In this document: one piece after another, positions 41,062 through 50,205 of the stretch | Position numbering within the stretch: position 1 is the first letter of the stretch | How the letters are laid out: each line of letters begins with the position of its first letter | Source of the DNA: Acaryochloris sp. CCMEE 5410 | Lineage (GTDB): Bacteria > Cyanobacteriota > Cyanobacteriia > Thermosynechococcales > Thermosynechococcaceae | Reading direction: 5' to 3' | Assembly (NCBI RefSeq): GCF_000238775.2 | Contig: NZ_AFEJ02000001.1 | Span: 3,596,001 to 3,660,000, forward strand | Length of the DNA stretch: 64,000 nt | Program-made: the position numbers and the translations under genes | Notes under the pieces: model-generated | What the model saw: the letters and a program-made list of their open reading frames with translations, nothing else | Told to the model about the DNA's origin: nothing | The model's database searches: none

Positions 41062-41724
41062 CTACTGAGGTACTTGAGGCGGCGGTAGGGGAATTGAGGG
41101 GCCAGGATCAATAGATGGGGTGGGAGGCACGGCGGGAGCTGCGGGCTGCTCCGTTTTAGTTGGGGCCTGCCATTCTGTTAAGGGTCGGTCGATGGCACTC
41201 ACAAAAGACGTCGGCACAAGAACCACTTGCAGATTTTGACCAGAATCGACGTCAGGATCGACCTGAGCATAGATAAAACTTTCCGTTGGATCTTGGCCAC
41301 CCAACACTAGCGTATGAGTTTGCTTATTTTTGAGAACGACCTTGACATTGCCTGGAGACTTCTCAAAGCCAAATTCTTTTTGGCGCGTCGGTTCTACCGA
41401 TAACGTTCTAGGGCTCTTCGTTGTTGCTAGAAGGTTGAGCAAAAAGGCAATCGCCGCTTCATCAGCAGGCTTATCTTGCGGCTTCTTCATCCGCCACGTA
41501 TGGGGAAAACTCTGTTTCGAACGCTCAAACACTAGCGCCAGTTGAGGCGTCCTTACCGTTAGGGTAGCCACCTGATCTTCATCGAACTGGAATAGCTTGA
41601 GGACTTGCTCTTGCTGCTCTGTAATTTCTTCTGGGGTATCTTGAGAGCTGATCCACAGAAAGACACCCACCCCACCGATGATAGCCGTACAGAGCAAGAT
41701 CATCGTTGTCGATTTAAGCTTCAT
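41062..41724 (-). CDS. DUF4340 protein, Gld-type exporter accessory
   Basis: ATG at 41724 starts MKLKSTTMILLCTAIIGGVG, a signal anchor as in other DUF4340 proteins. An in-frame ATG at 41805 overlaps the upstream gene. The body has the repeated beta structure of the family (FQFDEDQVATLTVR, EFGFEKSPGNVKVVLKNKQTHTLVLGG), and the last 35 residues are rich in Pro. DUF4340 genes usually follow gldG-like genes. It is the last gene of the four-gene ABC operon. Confidence 0.87.
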   Translation of the reverse strand: MKLKSTTMILLCTAIIGGVGVFLWISSQDTPEEITEQQEQVLKLFQFDEDQVATLTVRTPQLALVFERSKQSFPHTWRMKKPQDKPADEAAIAFLLNLLATTKSPRTLSVEPTRQKEFGFEKSPGNVKVVLKNKQTHTLVLGGQDPTESFIYAQVDPDVDSGQNLQVVLVPTSFVSAIDRPLTEWQAPTKTEQPAAPAVPPTPSIDPGPSIPLPPPQVPQ

Positions 41725-41767
41725 CCCTTTATTGACAGTCAAAATTAGTTCGTTTTCCTCTTCTTTC

Positions 41768-43564
41768 TTATCGTCGTTGCCACCATAGAGCAGCTGCCGT
41801 CGCAAACGCGGTTAACGGCAATAGCACAATCCCAAACACGCTCAGCAGCATATTCACTTGGTCAGAAATGGCTAGGGTTCTTTGAATCACTCGCTTAGGA
41901 CGAATAGACAGGGTCGGATCATCGCCATCCATAATCAGCCAAGACACCGCATTGACGAAAATATCGCGATTCACCGTCTGCTCAAAGTAGGGGTCATCTT
42001 TGGCAAAATCAGAGTCGCCAATAATCACCACTCGAGCGGCCTCACCTTTAATTTCAGGTTGGAGAGACTCCGCCGTCGGGGGGGATACCGATTCTGTGGT
42101 TAGGGGAGGCGTAGGAGCCAAGGAAGGGCTAGGAGCCGCCTCCGTATTAGGCGTAACACTAGGGCTAGGAGCTGCCTCAGCAGCTGGAGAGGCTGTCGGG
42201 GTTGGTGATGAACTCGAAGGGGACGGAGAAGAAGAGGGTTTCGGTGCAGGCTTTGTTTTGGCAGGGGGAGCAGAGATAGACCGTTTAATCGCAACCCCAA
42301 TGGTTAATGGACCTTTGCGATCGCGTCCTTGATCCAGCTGAATTTGCTGGCCCGTCAGATCCGTCTCCGCCCATGACGCTTCACTTGTTTGTAAGAGAGG
42401 CGTCACTTGTTGACCGGGCTGTTCTTGCACATCCACGGCTTGGGCAAAGGGAAAGAAAGACAGCTTTTGACTAAAGCTCTCCGTAATGGGATGTTCACCA
42501 TAGGTCAAGGCAGCGGGCCAAGCCAAGCGGGCATGTTTGGGATCAACAATCAGCCGACCATCTAATGTGGCACCCATGACTTCGAGAATAGGCTTTAAGC
42601 CGACATCCACCTCGGGATCCAGCATCAAGAATAAATTGCCACCCTCTTTGAGGAAATCCCGAATTAGGGTCACTTCTGCTTCTAGCAATGGTAATTTCGG
42701 CCCCGCAATCACCAACACATCTGCATCATCAGGAATTTGTTGCTGGAGGGATAGATTCAGAGGTTCGACGGTAATCCCTTCCATCTTCAATTGATTAATT
42801 GCCCCTGCCAAGCTCTCTGTAAACCCCGATAAGGGCACTTCATTATGCCCCTGAATCACGTAAGCTGTAGCTTGTCGCTCATTCGTTAACAATGCGATCG
42901 CAGGAGTTAACGTGACCTCGGACAGCCCCGAAGACAGCAACTTCATACGCTGGTCATACACCAAGCTAATATCACCCAAATTTCGAATATTATGCTTGCG
43001 GGCTAAGCCGGGTTCCGCTTGGGGATCGATAAACCGGAACTTGAACTTATCGGGCTGCTGTCGTTGGTATTCCTTCAGCAGTAACTGATTCTGCAACACA
43101 ATCTGACTTTGAGAATCGGAAGCAGATGGATCATTGCCGATAAAGACCAACACTTCCACAGGTTTAGGGAGTGCGGACAACACATTCCGAGTTTGGGGCG
43201 CGAGGGAGTAGGTTTTCTGTTCTGTAAAATCTGCTCGATAGGGATAACGCACAACAATAAAGTTCACCAAGCCCAAAATCACCAACACCGCCAGGGTTGC
43301 CACCAAGGCATTGGTACCGGATTGGGTGGATCGCCACTGCCACCATTGATTGGAGGGCGATAGTCTTTGCCATCGCCACATTAAAGAGATGCCCAACAGC
43401 GCCACCCCACTCAACATCACCCCCAGGGGTAGCGAAAACCACTGACCAGAGACAAACCCAGCGGAGAAGCCTGCAACCATTAAGGCCACACTAAACCAGC
43501 TCAGCAAATTGATGACTTTAGAGCCCACCCTTGTCACGTCTGCACTTCCATTCTGAAACTTCAA
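41768..43564 (-). CDS. GldG-like ABC transporter auxiliary protein
   Basis: The 598-aa protein has N-terminal membrane segments, a large exported domain (RADFTEQKTYSLAPQTRNVL, the hallmark of GldG/ABC-type_uncharacterised proteins), a low-complexity Ser/Pro/Ala linker (about 430-490), a segment VVIIGDSDFAKDD, and a C-terminal membrane helix. It partners the ATPase and permease upstream. The first third resembles the GldG part of gliding-motility exporters, but the substrate in cyanobacteria is unknown. Confidence 0.9.
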   Translation of the reverse strand: MKFQNGSADVTRVGSKVINLLSWFSVALMVAGFSAGFVSGQWFSLPLGVMLSGVALLGISLMWRWQRLSPSNQWWQWRSTQSGTNALVATLAVLVILGLVNFIVVRYPYRADFTEQKTYSLAPQTRNVLSALPKPVEVLVFIGNDPSASDSQSQIVLQNQLLLKEYQRQQPDKFKFRFIDPQAEPGLARKHNIRNLGDISLVYDQRMKLLSSGLSEVTLTPAIALLTNERQATAYVIQGHNEVPLSGFTESLAGAINQLKMEGITVEPLNLSLQQQIPDDADVLVIAGPKLPLLEAEVTLIRDFLKEGGNLFLMLDPEVDVGLKPILEVMGATLDGRLIVDPKHARLAWPAALTYGEHPITESFSQKLSFFPFAQAVDVQEQPGQQVTPLLQTSEASWAETDLTGQQIQLDQGRDRKGPLTIGVAIKRSISAPPAKTKPAPKPSSSPSPSSSSPTPTASPAAEAAPSPSVTPNTEAAPSPSLAPTPPLTTESVSPPTAESLQPEIKGEAARVVIIGDSDFAKDDPYFEQTVNRDIFVNAVSWLIMDGDDPTLSIRPKRVIQRTLAISDQVNMLLSVFGIVLLPLTAFATAAALWWQRR

Positions 43565-43581
43565 CCCCCCTGTATCGCATC

Positions 43582-44352
43582 CTAGCGTCGCTGGAACCGT
43601 AATAAATCAATGGATTGGGCTGTGAGAAATAAACCCAAAATAATGTAACTCACAAATAAGATCACACTGCTCATATCCAAAACGCCTTGGGTTAAGGTGA
43701 CGTAGTGTTTCACCAGCGACAGCTGATCAAAAATAGCCACCCAAGGCTCTCCCCAGCGTTCTCCCAGCAAAAAAAGCAGCGATAAGATCAAAATCAAAGC
43801 ATAGGTGAGGATAATAGCCAAAATAGAGCTATCGGCCAGGGATGAAATAAACAGTCCCAGGGATAAAATGGCCGCCGCCAACAAAAAGAGTCCCAGATGA
43901 CCCACGATAAAAACTCCGGTGGTAATCGGTGGATCCGCATGACTCAAGAACAAAATCTCGAGGACACCCACTGGCACCATCAAAGTCACAAATAGGGTCC
44001 ACACCGCTAGGAGTTTCCCCAACGCTACGGCCCAATTGGTAATCGGGGAGGTAGCCAGCAACTCTAACGTTCGATGGCGGCGTTCTTCGGCATAGAGCCC
44101 CATGGATAAGCTGGGCATGATAAACATTACCAACCACCACATGCCGGATAAAAAGGATTTCAGGCTTTCTTGGGGCACATCTACCACCTGTCCAGCGGTT
44201 TTTTGTGCCGTCCAGAGCTGAACTTCACTCACAAATAAGCTACAGGCCAATAGCCAAAAGACACCAGCAATCACATAGGCCAACGAAGATTTAAAGTAAC
44301 CCTGTAGTTCTTTGCGAAAGATGGCCACGATATTGTTAAAAATCAAAATCAT
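43582..44352 (-). CDS. ABC-2 type permease (GldF-like)
   Basis: This is a 256-aa membrane protein with six helices. IVAIFRKELQGYFKSSLAYV at the N-terminus and YAEERRHRTLELLATSPITNW in the cytoplasmic coupling region are typical of GldF/NosY-like permeases. Its ATG overlaps the TGA of the ATPase gene (ATGA). It lies 17 nt before the GldG-like gene. Confidence 0.92.
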   Translation of the reverse strand: MILIFNNIVAIFRKELQGYFKSSLAYVIAGVFWLLACSLFVSEVQLWTAQKTAGQVVDVPQESLKSFLSGMWWLVMFIMPSLSMGLYAEERRHRTLELLATSPITNWAVALGKLLAVWTLFVTLMVPVGVLEILFLSHADPPITTGVFIVGHLGLFLLAAAILSLGLFISSLADSSILAIILTYALILILSLLFLLGERWGEPWVAIFDQLSLVKHYVTLTQGVLDMSSVILFVSYIILGLFLTAQSIDLLRFQRR

Positions 44353-45404
44353 GACAGGTCCTCGGCATTGAGTGGATCGGCCTCTTCCGAAGATGGAGTG
44401 GGATGTCTGTTAGCGTCAGAAACAGGTAGTTCAGCTGGGTCGATCTCTGACTCCGTAGACGTATCCACATCTTCTTTCGTGGTTAACTCTAAATAAATTT
44501 CTTCCAAACTCGTTCCTAACCGCCGCATCTCATACATGGCCACTCCGGCATGCACTAGAGTATGGGTCAGTTGTTGTCCCACTTGAGGATCGGGGTTACA
44601 GGTGACTCGAACTTTACGACGTTCAGAGGGCTGGGCTGATAACCATTGCCAAGTCAGGACACCTTCTAGAGATTGTAAGGAGTGTTCAACGCTATCGAGA
44701 TCCCCCTGCACATCCAGCTCATAGATCAGCTGCTCTGTTTGCTGGGCTTTTAGATCGGCCAGGGTATTGGTAGCCACTACTTTGCCATTGTTGATAATAG
44801 CTACTCGCTGGCAGGTCATATTCACTTCTGGCAGAATATGGGTCGATAAAATAACGGTTTTATCGGCGGCCAAGGATTTAATCAAATTGCGCACATCAAT
44901 AATTTGGCGAGGATCCAGGCCAATGGTAGGCTCATCCAAAATAATCGCTGGGGGATTATGGACAATCGCTTGGGCAATCCCGACCCGTTGGCGAAAGCCT
45001 TTGGAGAGTTTATGAATGAGCGTTTTTTGCACATCCTGCAAATTGCACTGCTCCATGGCCCATTGCACTCGCTGGGGGCGATCGCCTGCGGACAGTCCTT
45101 TCAAACGTCCCACAAAATGTAGATAGCCCTCTACCGTCATATTGGGATAAAGGGGTGGCACTTCTGGCAAGTAGCCAATCCGCTGGCGGACAGCCATAGG
45201 ATTCTCATGAACTTCAAACCCTGCAACGGAGGCGGTGCCCTTGGTTGCGGGTAAATAACCGGCCAGAATACGCATGGTGGTGGTTTTACCTGCACCATTA
45301 GGTCCCAGCAGCCCTAGAATCTCTCCAGGCTGGGCCGCGAAGCTGACATCTTGCAGGGCTGTGGTTGAGCCGTACACTTTACTGAGGTGTTCAACCTCAA
45401 TCAT
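44349..45404 (-). CDS. ABC transporter ATPase (GldA/CcmA-like)
   Basis: This nucleotide-binding subunit has Walker A GPNGAGKTTT, signature LSKGFRQRVGIAQA and Walker B AIILDEPTIGLDP with a switch His (LSTHILPE). A C-terminal extension of about 120 residues follows the NBD, ending in acidic Glu/Asp/Ser-rich sequence. It is the first gene of the operon that continues with permease, GldG-like and DUF4340 genes. The complex exports or remodels something at the envelope; the substrate is unknown. Confidence 0.95.
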   Translation of the reverse strand: MIEVEHLSKVYGSTTALQDVSFAAQPGEILGLLGPNGAGKTTTMRILAGYLPATKGTASVAGFEVHENPMAVRQRIGYLPEVPPLYPNMTVEGYLHFVGRLKGLSAGDRPQRVQWAMEQCNLQDVQKTLIHKLSKGFRQRVGIAQAIVHNPPAIILDEPTIGLDPRQIIDVRNLIKSLAADKTVILSTHILPEVNMTCQRVAIINNGKVVATNTLADLKAQQTEQLIYELDVQGDLDSVEHSLQSLEGVLTWQWLSAQPSERRKVRVTCNPDPQVGQQLTHTLVHAGVAMYEMRRLGTSLEEIYLELTTKEDVDTSTESEIDPAELPVSDANRHPTPSSEEADPLNAEDLS

Positions 45405-45522
45405 GGCATTTTTGCACTGAGTTACGATAATCGAAATTCCCCCACCAACCTAGCTTATCGCCCGTTTGCATTCCCTGACACTCCTCAGTGTGACCCAGTC
45501 AATATTCTTTCGTTCCCAGATT

Positions 45523-46359
45523 ATGCAAAATATCCATCAGCCCATCTGGCAACTCTCCCAAGGTCATCTCAATCTGTTGGAATCTTGCCCTCGCAAGTTT
45601 CAGCATCGTTACTTGGACCGCCTTGACACATCCGTGGGGATCGATGCCCATCCCCATCAACAGCTCGGCTCTCAATTTCACCAGCTGATGCAGCAGCAGT
45701 CTTTGGGACTCCCCATCACTCCCTTGCTAGAAACAGATGATCGATTACAAGCGTGGTTCGATGCCTTTCTGCAGTACCCACCCCAGATGATCGAAGGAGA
45801 ACAGGAGAGTGAACACCAGCGCCTGTACTGGCAAGATGGGTTTGTGCTGGTGGCCATCTACGATCTCTTGATTCAAAATTCTCACCAGGCCCAGATTGTG
45901 GATTGGAAAACCTATCCGCTCCCCAAACAGGCTGATCGTCTGCGGACCCATTGGCAAACTCAGCTCTACCTATACGTGTTAGCCGAAACCAGCGAGTATC
46001 CGCCTGACCAACTTTCTATGACCTACTGGTTTGCTGAAGCCTCGGCCCAATCCGGTGGCAAGGCCAGCTTTCTCACCTTCCCCTACTCCAAAGCCCAGCA
46101 TCAAAAAAACCAGCAATCTTTGGCTGATCTACTCGCTAAATTACGGCAGGAATTGACGGATTACGAAACGGGTGGAGCAATGCCACAAGTAGCCTTAAAC
46201 GATGGCAAATGCGTTTCTCCTAACCATCAATGTGAATTTGCAGAGCGATGCCAAAGACGCCTGGAAGAAGAGGCTGCGATCGCATTGCAAGATACATTAG
46301 CCGATATTGAAGCGATGCCAGAGATTCCTTTAGCGGAAACTGAACCTCTCTCAGATTAA
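45523..46359 (+). CDS. RecB-family PD-(D/E)XK exonuclease with Fe-S cysteines
   Basis: ATG at 45523 (MQNIHQPIWQLSQGHL) is preferred over 45466. The nuclease core is IYDLLIQNSHQAQIVDWKTYP (Asp ... D-W-K) with QTQLYLYVLAE. CPRKFQHRYLD near the front, together with KCVSPNHQCEFAERCQ near the end, supplies one plus three cysteines (C-x6-C-x5-C). This is the arrangement that binds a 4Fe-4S cluster in AddB and Cas4. No Cas genes or CRISPR array are in the window, so general DNA repair is more likely than CRISPR adaptation. Confidence 0.88.
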   Translation: MQNIHQPIWQLSQGHLNLLESCPRKFQHRYLDRLDTSVGIDAHPHQQLGSQFHQLMQQQSLGLPITPLLETDDRLQAWFDAFLQYPPQMIEGEQESEHQRLYWQDGFVLVAIYDLLIQNSHQAQIVDWKTYPLPKQADRLRTHWQTQLYLYVLAETSEYPPDQLSMTYWFAEASAQSGGKASFLTFPYSKAQHQKNQQSLADLLAKLRQELTDYETGGAMPQVALNDGKCVSPNHQCEFAERCQRRLEEEAAIALQDTLADIEAMPEIPLAETEPLSD

Positions 46360-46392
46360 AGTTCTAAACGTTTTGACGACATGTACTCTGAT

Positions 46393-47001
46393 CTACACCA
46401 ATTTAGGAAGCGTCGTTTGCAGCCAGTCCTGAATTTGGGGCAGGTAGTAGGCACAAAGTCCCCCAGTGAGCACTCCAAATAAATGGCCTTGCCAAGACAC
46501 CCCTCGTTGTAGCGGCAGAATACTCCAGAGAGTGCTGCCGTAAAGGAGGCCGACTAGAGTTGCCGTTGCGATCGCAACCCCGCTTTGCTCTACATAACCA
46601 TTCATCAGCAGAAATCCCAGATAGCCAAACACCAAGCCACTCGCTCCAATATGGTTGGATTTAGATCCCGCAAACAGCCAAATCCCTAACCCGCCAATCA
46701 GCCAAACAGCAGCAGTAACCACCACAAATACTTGGGTCGAGCGCACCAGAATTAACCAGCCCAGCACCACCAGCGGCACTGTATTCATGGACAGATGCCG
46801 GAGATTGCCATGGAGCAGCGGAGCCAACACAATGCCTCGCAAGCCAATCCATCGCCGTGGCAAAATGCCAAATCGATTCAGCCAGCCTTTCAATATCAAC
46901 GTATCTGCAATCTCTAGAACCCAGAGCACGCTGATAAAACCACCCAAAATCCGAACATGCAGTGCCCAGTCTGGATACGTCACAAAGGCATCGAAGTGCA
47001 T
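46393..47001 (-). CDS. Rhomboid intramembrane serine protease
   Basis: The 202-aa protein has six predicted helices, the catalytic Ser in NHIGASGLVFGYLGF and the catalytic His in WQGHLFGVLTGG. HGNLRHLSMNT matches the H-x-x-x-x-H-x-x-x-N region. These residues make it a likely active protease that cleaves membrane-anchored substrates. It converges on the RecB-type gene. Confidence 0.95.
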   Translation of the reverse strand: MHFDAFVTYPDWALHVRILGGFISVLWVLEIADTLILKGWLNRFGILPRRWIGLRGIVLAPLLHGNLRHLSMNTVPLVVLGWLILVRSTQVFVVVTAAVWLIGGLGIWLFAGSKSNHIGASGLVFGYLGFLLMNGYVEQSGVAIATATLVGLLYGSTLWSILPLQRGVSWQGHLFGVLTGGLCAYYLPQIQDWLQTTLPKLV

Positions 47002-47084
47002 AAACGTTTTAACCCAACCCTATTGATTCAGTGAGGAGGTTCAACAGCCCCTTCCACAACCTAGCAATCCTTAGGAGAAACATC

Positions 47085-47564
47085 ATGAAAAAGCAACTTC
47101 TACTCGCCTTAGCCCTGAGCGGTACCGTCACCGGAGCCATCACCATCCTTCAAACCCCCGCTCAAGCCCAATCCCTCAATTGTGCGCAAGTCCAGAACCT
47201 GGGTACTCGGTACAACGATCAATTACTGAATGCTGTCAATCACAAAGTGGCCGGTAAAACCCACCGCATTAATAAACGCAAAAAGCTACGGATTAATCGC
47301 GTAGACGCTGTGCAATTTAATGGCTGTCGCATGAAAGTCAGAGCCAATGTTACCCTCAAACGCAAAGTCCGCCGGGATGCCCATGGCACCGTCAAAATGC
47401 AGGCTAGAGTGTCTTCTTTAGATTTAGCCCAACGGAAAATCTGCTATGACAGCGCCCGCGTCACCGATGTCAACCTCAGTCGCACCCTAGGAATTGGCGA
47501 GCGCGTTTACAAGTGGGTCGCTAATATCGTTCTTCCCAACCGTGGCTGTTACACCCTCCGTTAG
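47085..47564 (+). CDS. Exported basic hypothetical protein
   Basis: The start MKKQLLLALALSGTVTGAIT, followed by AQAQS, is a clear Sec signal peptide, and TAGGAG upstream is a good ribosome binding site. The mature part (about 135 aa) is strongly basic with four Cys, possibly two disulfides (LNCAQV, NGCRMK, KICYDS, NRGCYTL). I recognise no family. Confidence 0.8.
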   Translation: MKKQLLLALALSGTVTGAITILQTPAQAQSLNCAQVQNLGTRYNDQLLNAVNHKVAGKTHRINKRKKLRINRVDAVQFNGCRMKVRANVTLKRKVRRDAHGTVKMQARVSSLDLAQRKICYDSARVTDVNLSRTLGIGERVYKWVANIVLPNRGCYTLR

Positions 47565-47588
47565 TGAGAAAATCATGCTGCATCGAGA

Positions 47589-47633
47589 CTCTCAAGAGTG
47601 GACTCGTTACCACACAGAGCGAACTCTTGAGAG
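47589..47633. repeat. Perfect 11-bp inverted repeat (hairpin)
   Basis: CTCTCAAGAGT (47589-47599) and ACTCTTGAGAG (47623-47633) are exact complements around a 23-nt loop. They sit between the exported protein gene and the CPBP protease gene. No T-run follows, so it is not a typical terminator; it may be a regulatory stem in the CPBP leader or a protein site. Confidence 0.55.
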
Positions 47634-47680
47634 AATAAAGATCCTGCGACTTCACAACCCACATCAGACCATCCTTGAAG

Positions 47681-48331
47681 ATGATAAACCCGTCTTCACC
47701 GATACAAACATTCTTTGGATTACTCCTGGCGCTGGGTAGCTTGCCCTGTTTGGCTCTTCTACAAAGATCACCGCCAGATACTTGGATCGCTTATATTGTC
47801 GGACCTTTATGTCTGATACTTGCAGGCAGCTCTCTCCTGGCGCTCGTTCTCATGTGGGAACGTCTACCTTTAACCAGTATTGGTTTGAAATCGCCTAAGC
47901 TTGAAACCCTCGTTTGGGGTTTAGTCATGGTAGGTCTTCAACTGTATATCGTTACGCCTATCGGGACTGATCTCATCACCCTCCTCAATTTACCCAGTTT
48001 GAATACAGGCATTGATAAACTTCAGGCTTTTCCAAAGGGGTACTTATTACTCTTGGGCATCGTCTCTGGCTGTGTAGAAGAGTTATTCTACCGGGGATAT
48101 GCCACCGAACGCCTCGGAGCATTAACTGGCAAGATAGAACTAGGCGGATGCTTGGCCTTAATCGCTTTTGCCTTATCTCACCTACCGTTTTGGGGTTTGG
48201 GTGGCGTCTTTTTTACGCTGTTTGGGGGAAGCATTTTCACGGTTTTTTATCTTTGGCGACGTGATTTGTTAGCCAATATGATGGCCCATGCAGCCGTTGC
48301 CAGTATTCAACTCCTATCTATTAGTGGTTAG
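47681..48331 (+). CDS. CPBP family intramembrane metalloprotease
   Basis: The protein of about 216 aa has several helices and the CPBP/Abi motifs: EELFYRGY (EExxxR), FALSH and NMMAHA (HxxxN/B type). Such proteases act in membrane protein processing or bacteriocin immunity. ATG at 47681 is chosen; the TTG two codons upstream is an alternative. Confidence 0.92.
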   Translation: MINPSSPIQTFFGLLLALGSLPCLALLQRSPPDTWIAYIVGPLCLILAGSSLLALVLMWERLPLTSIGLKSPKLETLVWGLVMVGLQLYIVTPIGTDLITLLNLPSLNTGIDKLQAFPKGYLLLLGIVSGCVEELFYRGYATERLGALTGKIELGGCLALIAFALSHLPFWGLGGVFFTLFGGSIFTVFYLWRRDLLANMMAHAAVASIQLLSISG

Positions 48332-48411
48332 GATAAGCAACCAGCGACCGCTTAACCGAACCTTCCATTGAGCCATTCTGGGCACAAGGCCACCGTCCAC
48401 ACTCTGGTCAT

Positions 48412-48792
48412 CTACGGCAACAGAAACTCAGGAATGTCTAGAATATGCCAATGGACAAGGCCAACAATAACGATGGTATAGAGGGTTGAACTGCCCAGTC
48501 CTATCCAGAGTTCTCGCTGCCAGGATCGAGGTTGATCGGCCATCACCATATCCAACGCGCCGGACTGCATCATCAAGATGCCTAAAACATTAGAGAGCCA
48601 ATATCCGGCAACAGTTGCTGGCAAAAAGGCATCAGGATAAGCCCAACTCACGGCATACCCAAAGACATAGGCAATGGGCAAATTGAAAAATAGATCGTTC
48701 CACCAAGATAGGGGCGAAAGCATATAGCCCACCCCAATCAACAGAGTATTTTTGATCGTCTTGCCATTGAACAGTTGCGTTAGAAAAGGCAT
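48412..48792 (-). CDS. Small membrane protein, unknown
   Basis: The 126-aa protein starting MPFLTQLFNGKTIKNTLLIG has about three hydrophobic segments and the stretch GYMLSPLSWWNDLFFNLPIAY. I recognise no named family. It converges with the CPBP gene. A frame start nine codons upstream (48819) is also possible. Confidence 0.7.
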   Translation of the reverse strand: MPFLTQLFNGKTIKNTLLIGVGYMLSPLSWWNDLFFNLPIAYVFGYAVSWAYPDAFLPATVAGYWLSNVLGILMMQSGALDMVMADQPRSWQRELWIGLGSSTLYTIVIVGLVHWHILDIPEFLLP

Positions 48793-48819
48793 TAAACAGA
48801 TAAAACACTGCTCACACAC

Positions 48820-49539
48820 GATATCAAATCAGCTCAGATTGAACGCAAGTGCCACAGCAGCCTCTCTCATGGTCTGGCCCGAGATCCTGTAACAAGGTTG
48901 CTTGGGTGATAGTCGAGATCTATGTCAGCCGACGCTTGAACGATGACAGCTTCTCTAGCAAAGGACGTTAGATAACATGCAAAATCTGCACCATATCGAT
49001 GGCTAAAGCGGATATTGATGCGCGGAATGTTTATATAGAACAACTACCGTAAGGCTTGGCATGAGACTTTAACCCTTGCACACCGCCATTTTGGTTTAGC
49101 ATTCCGCCCCAATGTCTTATCTAGTGCTGATGACGCCGACGCGATTTTCATACTGCACTAGGGCGTTGAGTTCAGTTCATCTAGCGGGTCTCAGAACAAC
49201 TTATGAGCTATATCCAGGTTCTATGAGAGTATTTAATTAGCCAGTTCCCCTGCTTGCAAGGGTGCCAATTACAATACGACCCTGGCCCCAAAACCCTCTA
49301 TGTAGACTGCCAACATCTCACCATTCAAGAATTTATCGTCAAGGAAATAGAAACCATTTCTCTCCTAGATATTGGGGTAGCCCATTTCATCATCACAGTC
49401 CCTCATGCCACCGATATTGTCCGAGACTAACATTTCAGCATCTTCACAAAGACGCTTGAATCTAGCTAGCGCAAATTCTTAGGAGACAAGCTTAGGTACT
49501 GCAAAAGATATCCCTGACAGGCTCGTTTAGATTGAAGCA
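48820..49539. other. Decayed stretch with a 67-codon open fragment
   Basis: There is no intact gene over 720 nt. An open frame without a start codon runs from 49227 to TAA at 49430. It encodes YDPGPKTLYVDCQHLTIQEF and then IETISLLDIGVAHFIITVPH, which reads like real protein but matches nothing I can name. It is probably a truncated relic. The rest shows no strong hairpins or RNA gene. Confidence 0.4.
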
Positions 49540-49803
49540 TTATGCGAGGGATTCTGTGTTGTGCTCTGCCAGAAAGCATAAGGCTTGAAATCTTAAGCAT
49601 ATAAGCTGCTCATAGAACGGATTCAGCTTACATAACGGCGGAATGCGCATCACTGGATGTCCAAATACGGCAATGGTCCGCGCAAACGGACACTGGGCAG
49701 GTATGAATCGACACAATAGATTGGCTTGGCGGCGATCATTAACATGAATGGCTTCCAGCCAGTGGCGTATGCCATCTAGGGGATTGATATTGAGTTTTAT
49801 CAC
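49540..49803 (-). CDS. Mo-dependent nitrogenase C-terminal-domain-like small protein
   Basis: The 87-aa product has LDGIRHWLEAIHVNDRRQANL, then CRFIPAQCPFARTI, IPPLCKLNPFYEQLICLRFQ and ALCFLAEH. These match the small cyanobacterial family named after the nitrogenase C-terminus (Mo-nitro_C), with its conserved cysteines. Despite the name these proteins occur in strains without nitrogenase, and their role is unclear. No nif genes are present in the window. Confidence 0.75.
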   Translation of the reverse strand: MIKLNINPLDGIRHWLEAIHVNDRRQANLLCRFIPAQCPFARTIAVFGHPVMRIPPLCKLNPFYEQLICLRFQALCFLAEHNTESLA

Positions 49804-50205
49804 GTCTGTAGGCTCCTAATCACAGAACACAATGGTTACGTCTGTGAAAATTGAGAATAAATGATGAGGCTGAGTCTAAACCTGTAGCATTTAGCTTGGA
49901 AAGTAGCGTGACTGACTAATCGCTATCGTCACGTTCGTGGGTTACCACAGGAAAAATAGCCACCCCTCATCCTATAATTAAGCCCAAAAAATTCAGTAGT
50001 TTTTACTACAGAGTGCAAAAGAATTTCTTGACATGTAGATCTCGCATTCAGTGTATGTAGCTCTTGCTTACAGGCTGCTGTCTCGGTGTTTATGGATACG
50101 AAAGTCAAGGAATATCCTCCGTAATCTGCCTAAATACGCTTTCAAAGCAAAGCACTTGTATTGGCAGTTATCCACTGCCAATCGGTAGATGGAGATTCAG
50201 CATTA
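49804..50205. other. Non-coding region upstream of ClC gene
   Basis: No gene is visible. TTGACA at about 50034 lies in an otherwise AT-rich stretch but has no convincing -10 at the usual distance. This interval should contain the promoters of the ClC gene and of the divergent small gene. Confidence 0.3.

Noticed and set aside
45523-46359. Cas4 of a CRISPR system
   Set aside because: The nuclease matches broader RecB-family proteins as well, and no CRISPR repeat or other cas gene is in the window.
49540-49803. Evidence for nitrogen fixation in this organism
   Set aside because: The small Mo-nitro_C-like family occurs in non-fixing cyanobacteria, and no nif genes are seen.
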